This document shows positions 1 through 5,107 of a stretch of 5,820 nucleotides of DNA, piece after piece. The translations under genes were made by a program, and so were the position numbers. The notes below the pieces were generated by a model. It was not told the DNA's origin. It did no database searches and saw only the letters and a list, made by a program, of their open reading frames with translations. The stretch covers positions 1-5,820 of the forward strand of contig JAFQOC010000211.1 of assembly GCA_017420845.1 (NCBI GenBank). The letters run 5' to 3'. Each line of letters opens with the position of its first letter. Position 1 is the stretch's first letter. The DNA is from Clostridia bacterium. Its GTDB lineage: Bacteria > Bacillota > Clostridia > Oscillospirales > CAG-272.

Positions 1-108
1 GACACCGAAAAGCCCAAGGGCGGTTGTGGGTCGGTGACGGTCTCCTGCGCGGCCATCCTTTGCGCGGTGGCGGGAGCGGTGACTCTGAAAAAGAAAAAAG
101 AGCGTTGA
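1..108 (+). CDS. C-terminal end of a tail-anchored surface protein (partial)
   Basis: Only the last 35 codons are in the window; the frame is open from base 1 to the TGA at 106-108. Seen: a Gly-rich lead with a GGCGS motif (residues 7-11), an uninterrupted hydrophobic stretch of about 18 residues (V12 to L29) rich in Ala, Val and Cys, then the basic tail KKKKER. This is the layout of a C-terminal membrane anchor with a cytoplasmic positive stop. From familiarity, many extracellular proteins of gut Clostridia end in a CGS motif, a membrane helix and a Lys/Arg tail; there is no LPXTG sorting motif in the visible part. The catalytic or binding part lies outside the window, so no function can be given. 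It is convergent with the minus-strand operon and probably belongs to a different transcription unit, perhaps the host chromosome or another cargo module. Confidence 0.7.
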   Translation, partial: DTEKPKGGCGSVTVSCAAILCAVAGAVTLKKKKER

Positions 109-120
109 TGAATCGCTCTA

Positions 121-152
121 CGTGAATGACCGAGGAAGATCGGTCGTTCGTG
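121..152. other. 13-bp stem-loop downstream of the surface protein gene
   Basis: Bases 121-133 pair with 140-152 over 13 positions without a gap (nine Watson-Crick and four G-U type pairs when read as + strand RNA), closing the six-base loop GGAAGA. No T-tract follows, so on its own it is not a typical intrinsic terminator. It may protect the 3' end of the surface protein mRNA or act with the next hairpin. Confidence 0.55.
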
Positions 153-156
153 CATG

Positions 157-205
157 AAACCGTGGCTGTCCTCCTGTCCGTGGGATGGGGGATGGCCGCG
201 GTTTT
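157..205 (+). terminator. Long hairpin with short T-tract, candidate terminator of the surface protein gene
   Basis: Bases 157-166 (AAACCGTGGC) pair with 195-204 (GCCGCGGTTT) with one G-U wobble. The helix continues inward through 167-174 and 187-194 with several wobbles, giving about 18 stacked pairs. A small TCC/GGA stem may form at the tip. Only four T residues (202-205) follow, so termination would be weaker than at 278-301. It lies about 50 bases after the stop codon of the + strand gene. Confidence 0.5.
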
Positions 206-277
206 ATGATGCCGTGGGCTATACCGTGAAAGAGTTTTGGCTGTGTACATGACCGTTATCTCCATCTCCGCTAACAG

Positions 278-301
278 AAAAGCACCGCGTGCGGTGCTTT
301 T
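278..301. terminator. Bidirectional intrinsic terminator
   Basis: AAAAGCACCGC at 278-288 is a perfect inverted match to GCGGTGCTTTT at 291-301, leaving a tight tetraloop (CGTG). The A-tract on the left and T-tract on the right let it work on both strands. It sits between the convergent + strand surface protein gene and the minus-strand pcfK-pcfJ block, exactly where a shared terminator is expected. Confidence 0.88.
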
Positions 302-340
302 CCTATATGTAATTACCCTATGTATATACGATGTAGATAT

Positions 341-378
341 GTTTTGCGATCCCGGGCCCCGCAAAACAGCCGCAAAAC
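341..378. repeat. Inverted plus direct repeat cluster (GTTTTGCG / CGCAAAAC x2)
   Basis: GTTTTGCG at 341-348 is the exact reverse complement of CGCAAAAC at 360-367, around an 11-base GC-rich centre (ATCCCGGGCCC). A second copy of CGCAAAAC lies at 371-378, three bases on, and overlaps the stop codon of the 215-aa gene. An 8-bp stem-loop can form, but no U-tract follows it on either strand, so it is not a standard terminator. A protein binding or recombination site is possible but unproven. Confidence 0.5.
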
Positions 379-1025
379 TATTTCAGCGAAACCGTATCAC
401 CCGAAATATCTACCACGCTACGCAATTGGGACAGCGCTCTCTCCAACTGTTCCTGGATCGCGTTGCCTGCCCGAGTAAAGCCGAGCTTGCCGGCAAGCAG
501 ATGGAATAGACTCGCCTTGTCCAGCGAGATGTTCTGGCGGATGATCTCGTACATACCTGCGGCCAACTCCTCAAGGGCAATGTGTCTGATCTCTCGCGGA
601 GGCCGATTGGGAGCGGGCACACGAAGCTGATAGTTGGTTTGCCCTTGGAGATAGAGAAATCCGTCTCGGATCGCGATACCCTTTCGGTGGTATCCCGTCA
701 TGGCCTCTCGATACTCTCTATTAGGAACATACCTTCTGCCGCAAACTTCAACGGCTCCGTACATCTTCCCATCCACTATCACGGTAGTCCTAGTAGGCTG
801 TCCTCTCTGCACCGCCTGAATGTACAGAAACTCAGAATGTTCCTTGGCCTGTTTCATGTTGCCGTCAAGGAGTTTTTCCTCGGTGGATACTTCCAAAATT
901 TTTAAACCCTTGCTTACAAGGTAAGAACTGAACGCCCAAAGTTCTTCAAAGCGGCCATGAGAGTCCACGATGAAGCAGTAATCCTCGGTAGGATGGTAAG
1001 CGGTGATACGATAGTAATTAGCCAT
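378..1025 (-). CDS. Hypothetical protein, 215 aa, last gene of the pcfK-pcfJ unit
   Basis: I do not recognise a named family. The start is set at 1025 because AAGGAG (1033-1038) is 7 bases from this ATG; the ATG two codons earlier (1031) would be only about one base from it. Residues 1-60 open with an MANYYRITAYHP stretch and read as an alpha/beta domain. Around 80-104 there are two beta-hairpin-like pieces ending in GRRYVPNRE. From about residue 146 the protein is helical, with a run built like a winged-helix unit: a helix at 150-163, ISLDKASLFHLLAGKLGF, then TRAGNAI and a final helix at 190-203, followed by a short beta hairpin. That tail resembles the DUF3320-type C-terminal domain of some helicases; this is my pattern reading, not a search result. 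The gene starts 15 bases after the PcfJ stop, so the two are cotranscribed. Confidence 0.85.
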   Translation of the reverse strand: MANYYRITAYHPTEDYCFIVDSHGRFEELWAFSSYLVSKGLKILEVSTEEKLLDGNMKQAKEHSEFLYIQAVQRGQPTRTTVIVDGKMYGAVEVCGRRYVPNREYREAMTGYHRKGIAIRDGFLYLQGQTNYQLRVPAPNRPPREIRHIALEELAAGMYEIIRQNISLDKASLFHLLAGKLGFTRAGNAIQEQLERALSQLRSVVDISGDTVSLK

Positions 1026-1040
1026 AATCATTCTCCTTTC

Positions 1041-2354
1041 TCATGCGGCAATCTGTTTCAAGGTGCGATTGGCGTAAGGCAACCACACCTTATTGACATA
1101 ATGCAGAATATCTTCTGCGGGCTTGGTATTGTGGTCGGCGTAGCACTGCAATACCTTCTTCTGGGACAGCGAATACTCCACCGTAACCAACGGAGTATCC
1201 TGTGTGTCCCTGGCTCGGATGAAGAAAATCAGCGTTTCCTCGCGGATGAATTTCTGCTCATATCCCATACCGCCGACACAGTGGTGTAACAGCTCACCCT
1301 CGATCTTCAGATCGGCAGGGCTTCGTGCGATAATGGCAACAAAGCCACTCCGCTTGTTGTGCTGCATGGGGAGATACTTTTCAGCCACAGAAGCAAATTT
1401 CGCGTAAAGCTCAGCTCGCTCCTCCTGATCCTTCAAAGCCTTAGCGGTTTTGTACTCGTCAATGCGGATATCGTGCCAGCGCATGAAGTCGTGTGGATAG
1501 CGGTTCTTATCCACCGACATATCCAAGCCGAGAAAGATACAGGCTTTCAGATAGTCGAGATACACGCGAGCGCTGGTCTGTTGCTTTGCCACGTATTCAA
1601 AAAAGGGCTTATAATCACCGTCCAACATTTCGCGAATCGGCTTGAAGTCCCGTTCACGGCAGAAGGTCTTCTTGACCTCCTCATACGCCTGTGTTTCAAG
1701 CAAGGACGTACCGCGACGGTAGGCTGAGAGGATGGTAGATATGTAGAAATAGCGCCCTGCAAGCACCTGACGGTTATTCCAAAGCCATTTGCGGAACTGT
1801 TTATACTTAGCCGCCTTGGTCAAGATCTGTTTGCTGAAAACATACTTTTGCAGTCCCATTTTCATCAGATACTCGGCTTGCGGGTACTTCTCATAATTAC
1901 GGAGAAATTTGAGAATATCCGCGTCATCGTACAGCTCCCACGCGGAGTATTGATATTCCGGGAATTTTGCCAGATACTCTTTGTTCACAACGGGTGCGTA
2001 GGGATCGAAGCCGGTGTCATAGTACCAGCCCCATTCGTCATCCTCATACCATTTCTGAGTCTTGTTCAGCCCTTCGGCGTACCAACCGACGCTGTAGCCA
2101 CCGATGTAGGTGAAGCACATATCCTTGACATAGCATCGATCAGAGTGAACGCCATGGACGGCAACCTGTTTATAGTGCCAGTTCTTGTAGCGATGCCGGA
2201 CAGCCACGGTGACCTTGACCAACTCACCGTCATTTTTGGTGAGATAGGAGTAAAACCGCGTGTTGCCGTGGGGCTCGGGATAACGAATTGCATCCCGCTT
2301 GCGAATCTTTTCAACGATGTATTTTGGGATCGGCTTGATCTTTTCCATTTTCAT
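1041..2354 (-). CDS. pcfJ: PcfJ-like protein
   Basis: A 437-aa protein of the PcfJ-like family, named after a gene in the conjugation region of enterococcal plasmid pCF10 and common on Firmicutes conjugative elements and phages. Its biochemical activity is not established. The family signature is visible near the C-terminus: LHHCVGG at residues 356-362, a following hydrophobic strand ending in IRA (about 375-381), the strand PLVTVEYS, and QCYADHN at 403-409. The N-terminal 140 residues are rich in Trp, Tyr and Asp and the middle third is helical. ATG 2354 is favoured because GAGG lies 8 bases upstream and itself overlaps the pcfK stop (TGAGG), which implies translational coupling. The gap to pcfK is 10 bases. 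His358 and Cys359 with the later Gln and Asn could form a conserved polar site, but that is inference. The full length is present, with no frameshift seen. Confidence 0.85.
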   Translation of the reverse strand: MKMEKIKPIPKYIVEKIRKRDAIRYPEPHGNTRFYSYLTKNDGELVKVTVAVRHRYKNWHYKQVAVHGVHSDRCYVKDMCFTYIGGYSVGWYAEGLNKTQKWYEDDEWGWYYDTGFDPYAPVVNKEYLAKFPEYQYSAWELYDDADILKFLRNYEKYPQAEYLMKMGLQKYVFSKQILTKAAKYKQFRKWLWNNRQVLAGRYFYISTILSAYRRGTSLLETQAYEEVKKTFCRERDFKPIREMLDGDYKPFFEYVAKQQTSARVYLDYLKACIFLGLDMSVDKNRYPHDFMRWHDIRIDEYKTAKALKDQEERAELYAKFASVAEKYLPMQHNKRSGFVAIIARSPADLKIEGELLHHCVGGMGYEQKFIREETLIFFIRARDTQDTPLVTVEYSLSQKKVLQCYADHNTKPAEDILHYVNKVWLPYANRTLKQIAA

Positions 2355-2364
2355 GACATTTACC

Positions 2365-3099
2365 TCACTTCACAATTTCAACTTTTTGGTCGAGCAGCAT
2401 ATACAGCTTGTACATTAGCTCGGTATCGGCATAGGGATCGGGAGCCTGTTCCGGCTCTATGATCTCGCCCGTATTGGTATCAACATCAAGGCCGTTTATA
2501 TGCTCTATCAATGGCTTTTCAGGCTCTTTTACCTCCACGGTAGGCACTTGCTCCACCTCGGGTTCCTCGCCCTCTATGGGGCTTTCAGAGGCCTCTACGG
2601 CGGTATCCTCCTCGTCGTATTCGTCGGCATCGGCGGTATCTTCCACTACCGTCTCCGGCTCGTCGAACAGGTCAAACATAGACATTTGCCCCGCCTTGGG
2701 CTTTGGCTTGTGAGTCGGAGTTGTAGGCGTATTGGTGGCTACCGTAGACGGTGGCGGCAGGATTTTGGTTGCGGGCTTAGCGGCCTTGTACTCCGTCCCG
2801 TCCTCGTTGTAGAGTGTACCGGGGATGCTATCTTCCTCGAAATAGTGGATCGCCCAGCCGAAAACTATATCGCTGTGCAGACAGGCACTTGTCGCACCCT
2901 TGGCGGCCTGCTTACGTGCTTCTTCGGTGGCGTACTTCAAAAAGCCCGCCAAGGTCTTTTTGGAAATCAGCTTCTTGCCGTCCTTTTCGACGGGGACACC
3001 ATTGTTGATCTTGTCTGCCAGAACCTCGCTGGCGTTCTGTTCAAGGTATTCCTTCAATACCTTTTCTTCGGTTGTCGTTGCGGTGAGTTGTAACGTCAT
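2365..3099 (-). CDS. pcfK: PcfK-like protein
   Basis: A 244-aa member of the PcfK-like family, usually encoded directly before PcfJ, as here. The conserved part is residues 1-105: a helical start (KVLKEYLEQNASEVLADKIN), then KKTLAGFLKYATEEARKQA and the family-typical block IVFGWAIHYFEEDSIPGTLY at 78-97. Residues 110-137 are a Pro/Thr/Lys-rich linker. QMSMFDLF at 138-145 matches the QxSLF-type motif used to bind the bacterial sliding clamp. Residues 145-195 are strongly acidic and likely disordered, and DVDTNTGEIIE at 205-215 is a motif common in phage and plasmid DNA-processing proteins. The start at ATG 3099 has AGGAGG 8 bases upstream. Precise function is unknown; a link to replication or single-stranded DNA handling is my inference from the clamp motif and the acidic tail. 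Confidence 0.85.
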   Translation of the reverse strand: MTLQLTATTTEEKVLKEYLEQNASEVLADKINNGVPVEKDGKKLISKKTLAGFLKYATEEARKQAAKGATSACLHSDIVFGWAIHYFEEDSIPGTLYNEDGTEYKAAKPATKILPPPSTVATNTPTTPTHKPKPKAGQMSMFDLFDEPETVVEDTADADEYDEEDTAVEASESPIEGEEPEVEQVPTVEVKEPEKPLIEHINGLDVDTNTGEIIEPEQAPDPYADTELMYKLYMLLDQKVEIVK

Positions 3100-3132
3100 G
3101 TTTCATTCCTCCTTTGTATTGATTTTGGTTGT

Positions 3133-3161
3133 CATATAAAAGAAAAAAGACCCCTTATCAA
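3133..3161 (-). promoter_or_regulatory. Candidate sigma-A promoter for pcfK-pcfJ, overlapping a terminator
   Basis: On the minus strand TTGATA (3161-3156, five of six to TTGACA) is followed after exactly 17 bases by TATATG (3138-3133, four of six to TATAAT). Transcription would start near 3126, leaving a leader of about 27 bases that contains the AGGAGG of pcfK. The -35 box overlaps the loop and 3' arm of the terminator hairpin and the spacer carries its T-tract. The -10 match is modest, so read-through from upstream remains an alternative. Confidence 0.45.
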
Positions 3162-3169
3162 AAGGGATC
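3141..3169 (-). terminator. Intrinsic terminator between the small-gene block and pcfK
   Basis: In minus-strand RNA, GAUCCCUU (3169-3162) pairs with AAGGGGUC (3156-3149) over 8 positions with one G-U wobble, closing a five-base loop, and is followed at once by UUUUUUCUUUU. The hairpin begins inside the last codons of the 81-aa gene and its stop codon TGA lies in the loop. It would separate the ardA block from pcfK-pcfJ or attenuate read-through between them. Confidence 0.8.
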
Positions 3170-3403
3170 CTCGTGCCAGATGCCATCGCGCACCTCGGAG
3201 TGCTTGATCGGTATTATGACCCACTTGGGGTTCTTCAGGATATGTCCGTCCTCCCGTGCTCTGGGAGGGAAGCGGATGTAACCGGCCTTGGCTTTGACTG
3301 CCTGACGGTAGGTATGGGTCTTGAAGTGACGTGTATAGTCTTTCGCGCCGTCTTCTTTATAGCAGACTTTGTAGCCATACGGATTGCTTATTTCAGTTTT
3401 CAC
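3158..3403 (-). CDS. Small hypothetical protein, 81 aa, GTG start
   Basis: No named family is recognised, though the opening NPYGYKVCYK (residues 7-16) and the ending DGIWHEDPF look like a conserved domain rather than random sequence, and I have the impression that similar short proteins sit next to PcfK in other Clostridia elements. The open frame extends upstream to a TTG, but that puts AGGAGG (3410-3415) inside the coding sequence; GTG at 3403 is 6 bases after it and is the better start. The protein is soluble, mixed in charge, with a helix around TYRQAVKAKAGYIRF and two beta strands (KWVIIPI). It starts 11 bases after the 85-aa gene, and its stop codon lies in the loop of the terminator hairpin. 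It is the last gene of the ardA block. Confidence 0.78.
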   Translation of the reverse strand: MKTEISNPYGYKVCYKEDGAKDYTRHFKTHTYRQAVKAKAGYIRFPPRAREDGHILKNPKWVIIPIKHSEVRDGIWHEDPF

Positions 3404-3409
3404 GTCACA

Positions 3410-3415
3410 CCTCCT
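3410..3415 (-). promoter_or_regulatory. Ribosome binding site that fixes the GTG start at 3403
   Basis: AGGAGG on the minus strand, 6 bases before GTG 3403. It shares its first base (3415) with the last base of the TGA that ends the 85-aa gene (TGAGGAGG), a layout that favours translational re-initiation. Confidence 0.75.
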
Positions 3416-3672
3416 CAATTCTCAAATTCTTCCTGCAAAGCGCTCAGCACCTCGCCCTCAATGTCCAGATCGTCCAGTTGCTCGTCGATCAGGTCAGCGA
3501 CAAGACTCGTCACCAGCGGCTCAATGTCCACGTCACGGATGCGCTGGGTAATCTTTTGGGTGATCAGCTCTTCCAGGTCGATTTCGTCCATCGCCTCGCT
3601 GATGGCTTCTTCAAAATCGTAATGACGGATAGCACTTTTGATCTGATCGCGGATATCGTTCTTAATACTCAT
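3415..3672 (-). CDS. Very acidic all-helical small protein, 85 aa, with a repeated DxE pattern
   Basis: No family is recognised. By my count it has 25 Asp/Glu against 7 Lys/Arg, a net charge near -18 in 85 residues, and no Cys, Trp or Gly-rich stretch. It appears wholly helical. A motif made of Asp, a hydrophobic residue and Glu occurs four times, at residues 19-21 (DFE), 32-34 (DLE), 49-51 (DIE) and 70-72 (DIE), each preceded by a hydrophobic residue and starting a new amphipathic helix. The spacings are 13, 17 and 21 residues. ATG 3672 is the start: AGGAGG lies 7 bases upstream and the previous gene stops only 2 bases away. Charge and location beside ardA make a DNA-mimic or protein-binding inhibitor plausible; an oligomerising structural helix bundle is the alternative. 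Confidence 0.82.
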   Translation of the reverse strand: MSIKNDIRDQIKSAIRHYDFEEAISEAMDEIDLEELITQKITQRIRDVDIEPLVTSLVADLIDEQLDDLDIEGEVLSALQEEFEN

Positions 3673-3674
3673 GG

Positions 3675-3875
3675 TTAATCCTCCTTAATGATGCCGTACT
3701 TATCGTCGGCGTAATATGCGTTTGAAAACCAGTTGAAAATGGCGGTGCATTTTACGCCCTTGTAGTCCACGATGTAGACCACGTGGTCAGATTCCTGGCG
3801 GCTGTCCAGAACGGTGATCTCATCCATAGCCCCGCCAAGGGAATGGATATGGGCTTGAGTCTTAAAGCTCGTCAT
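3675..3875 (-). CDS. Small hypothetical protein, 66 aa
   Basis: Unrecognised. The frame opens further upstream to 3917, but AGGAGG (3885-3890) lies 9 bases before ATG 3875, which also overlaps the end of the 98-aa gene by 14 bases, so 3875 is preferred. A second internal ATG at 3830 begins the part that looks conserved (MDEITVLDS), but it has only a poorly spaced GGCGGGG in front. From there the sequence alternates as beta strands (HVVYIVDYKGVKCTAIFNW), then an aromatic stretch NAYYADDKYG and an acidic end. It may be a small beta-sheet domain. It is translationally coupled on both sides, ending 2 bases before the 85-aa gene. Confidence 0.75.
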   Translation of the reverse strand: MTSFKTQAHIHSLGGAMDEITVLDSRQESDHVVYIVDYKGVKCTAIFNWFSNAYYADDKYGIIKED

Positions 3876-4158
3876 ACTTGGTGTCCTCCTTGTCGTCGCA
3901 ATAATCAACCAAATCAAAGGTCAGGGTCAAGGCCGTAGGCGTTTCTAACGTGCCCATGCTGTAGTCGTAATCGTAGTAGTCTGCCGGGGAGCTGTGAATC
4001 GCCTCCAAGATGTGCAGGGCGAGATACAGATGATCTTCCTGAATCATGTGAATAGCAAAATCCTTCAGACTCTCGTAGGTGGTGATGAGATCGGTCTGCT
4101 CGGACAGCTTTTCGCAAGCATCATTGAACGTCATGGCGTAGAGTTCTTGAACCTTCAT
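3862..4158 (-). CDS. Small hypothetical protein, 98 aa, with a Tyr/Asp-rich motif
   Basis: Unrecognised. The start is set at ATG 4158: it overlaps the previous stop as ATGA and has GGAGG about 10 bases upstream; the open frame reaches 4257 but those codons run inside the 82-aa gene. Residues 1-55 are helical (FNDACEKLSEQ, YESLKDFAIHMIQ, LYLALHILEAIH). A striking aromatic-acidic segment, SSPADYYDYDYSMGTLETP, follows at about 55-73, then a strand and an acidic tail ending DKEDTKYDEL. The protein is clearly acidic overall. The conserved look of the YYDYDYSMGT block suggests a functional surface, but its partner is unknown. Confidence 0.78.
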   Translation of the reverse strand: MKVQELYAMTFNDACEKLSEQTDLITTYESLKDFAIHMIQEDHLYLALHILEAIHSSPADYYDYDYSMGTLETPTALTLTFDLVDYCDDKEDTKYDEL

Positions 4159-4403
4159 TTCGTGTATTCCTCCAAGTATTTTTTGTACTGTGTGTCCTGT
4201 TCCAAGATCTGCATGATCTCGGGCATCATTTCTTCTTTCGACCTGCCCACGCAGCAAAGCATGAGCAGATTGGTGTTGGAGCCAAAGAACCGATGGAAGG
4301 CATAGTCACAAATCTTGGCAATGTCGTCGTCGCGGTGCTTACTGGTCTGATTGATGCACAGAATAGCGGTTAAGATGGCCTGTACTTCTTTCGTGTTTTT
4401 CAT
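4155..4403 (-). CDS. Small hypothetical protein, 82 aa, directly after ardA
   Basis: Unrecognised. ATG 4403 has GGAGG 7 bases upstream, and the last three bases of that GGAGGTGA block are the ArdA stop codon, so translation is coupled. The gap to ardA is 4 bases and the overlap with the next gene is 4 bases (ATGA). The protein appears all-helical: residues 3-20 hydrophobic-amphipathic (EVQAILTAILCINQ), 24-40 with DDDIAKICDYAFHRFF, then NTNLLMLCCVGRSKEEMM and a charged C-terminal helix ending YLEEYTK. Four Cys are present but not in a spaced metal-binding pattern. There is no signal peptide or membrane helix. Its constant attachment to ArdA translation here makes a related anti-defence or accessory role possible, without direct evidence. 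Confidence 0.8.
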   Translation of the reverse strand: MKNTKEVQAILTAILCINQTSKHRDDDIAKICDYAFHRFFGSNTNLLMLCCVGRSKEEMMPEIMQILEQDTQYKKYLEEYTK

Positions 4404-4407
4404 GTTC

Positions 4408-4971
4408 TCACCTCCGGATCTCGATCAAGCCCTCGGAGTATTCCTCAATACCGTCGTACTTGAAAGACTCTCCATAGGCCTCAAAGTCGAAGTAATCCAG
4501 TAGCTCGTCCGGGATTTGATAGCCACAGTTGTTGAACATCTCACGGCCGTAATCGTCCCAGTCGTAATTTTTATAGATATAAATGTCATCGTCCCAGCTT
4601 GCGCCGTATTTCTCAACGAGTTCTTCAAACTCACGAAAACCGCGCACTTCCAGAAACGCCATGAGGGTATCGTATTTGCCGGAATCGTCCAGCACCTCTG
4701 CTTCGTGCAGGATATCGAATAGCCGCTGGGGATGCATATAGTCCCAGTTGGTCGCGTCGGACGGAAAGTTGTCGATGTCTTGGATGAACAGCTCCTCGTC
4801 GATACCGTCAAGTTCGAAGCCCTGATCACTCAGGGCCTCTTCGATCTCATCCCACGAATCATAGTCCGCGAGATCCATCCATTGGGAGCCAAGGGCTCTC
4901 TCGTTGCATTCGTTGTAAGAGCCCCAAGAGCCGATAACGATTCTGATTTCGTTGCTGTACGCATTAGTCAT
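4408..4971 (-). CDS. ardA: Antirestriction protein ArdA
   Basis: A 187-aa ArdA-family protein. ArdA proteins are elongated acidic dimers that mimic about one turn or more of bent B-DNA and bind the DNA site of type I restriction-modification enzymes, which protects a plasmid or transposon entering a new cell. Seen here: the N-terminal family block GSYNECNERALGSQWMDL (residues 17-34), followed by the DSWDEIEEAL helix, the FIQDIDNFP strand-turn typical of the first domain, a central helical domain (LFDILHEAEVL, DTLMAFLEVRGF, FEELVEKYG), and the C-terminal PDELLDYFDFEAYGESF (154-170). By my count there are 49 Asp/Glu against 12 Lys/Arg (net near -37). ATG 4971 is chosen over the GTG at 4980 because the AAGGGGGTGA ribosome binding site covers that GTG. 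It overlaps the 47-aa gene by 8 bases. Length and domain order fit a complete protein. Confidence 0.9.
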   Translation of the reverse strand: MTNAYSNEIRIVIGSWGSYNECNERALGSQWMDLADYDSWDEIEEALSDQGFELDGIDEELFIQDIDNFPSDATNWDYMHPQRLFDILHEAEVLDDSGKYDTLMAFLEVRGFREFEELVEKYGASWDDDIYIYKNYDWDDYGREMFNNCGYQIPDELLDYFDFEAYGESFKYDGIEEYSEGLIEIRR

Positions 4972-5107
4972 GACGGTCACCCCCTTCGATGGCGCGTCTT
5001 TCGCTGATCATATCCTCGACCTCTTCCCAGAGAGCCAAAAGGTCGATGATGGGCTTCTTTTCGGTGGACTCATTCTTATTGATGTCGTTCATGATCTGAT
5101 CCTTCAT
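4964..5107 (-). CDS. Small hypothetical protein, 47 aa, coupled to ardA
   Basis: This gene is short and easily missed. It has a textbook ribosome binding site (AGGAGG, 7 bases before ATG 5107), overlaps the preceding stop as ATGA, and its TAA at 4964 overlaps the ardA start by 8 bases. The product begins MKDQIMNDIN, has a charged KNESTEKK turn, then one amphipathic helix (PIIDLLALWEEVEDMISERR, residues 19-38) and a short polar end. It is a highly charged helical peptide with no signal or membrane segment. Being wedged between two genes with overlaps on both sides argues that it is translated. It may serve mainly to couple ardA translation to the upstream gene, or be a small partner protein; the function is unknown. 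Confidence 0.75.
   Translation of the reverse strand: MKDQIMNDINKNESTEKKPIIDLLALWEEVEDMISERRAIEGGDRHD

Noticed and set aside
237..509. 90-codon + strand open frame starting near 237
   Set aside because: It runs straight through the bidirectional terminator and the repeat cluster and into the 215-aa gene, and has no Shine-Dalgarno sequence.
1848..2462. 204-codon open frame on the + strand
   Set aside because: It lies opposite pcfJ and pcfK, which have family signatures and good ribosome binding sites; the + strand frame has neither and is a shadow.
2500..3093. 197-codon open frame on the + strand opposite pcfK
   Set aside because: The predicted product is an improbable mix of Arg, Gly and Leu runs produced by the complement of the acidic pcfK tail; no ribosome binding site.
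3675..3830. Alternative start at ATG 3830 for the 66-aa gene
   Set aside because: Only a poorly placed GGCGGGG precedes it, while ATG 3875 has AGGAGG at 9 bases and overlaps the upstream gene.
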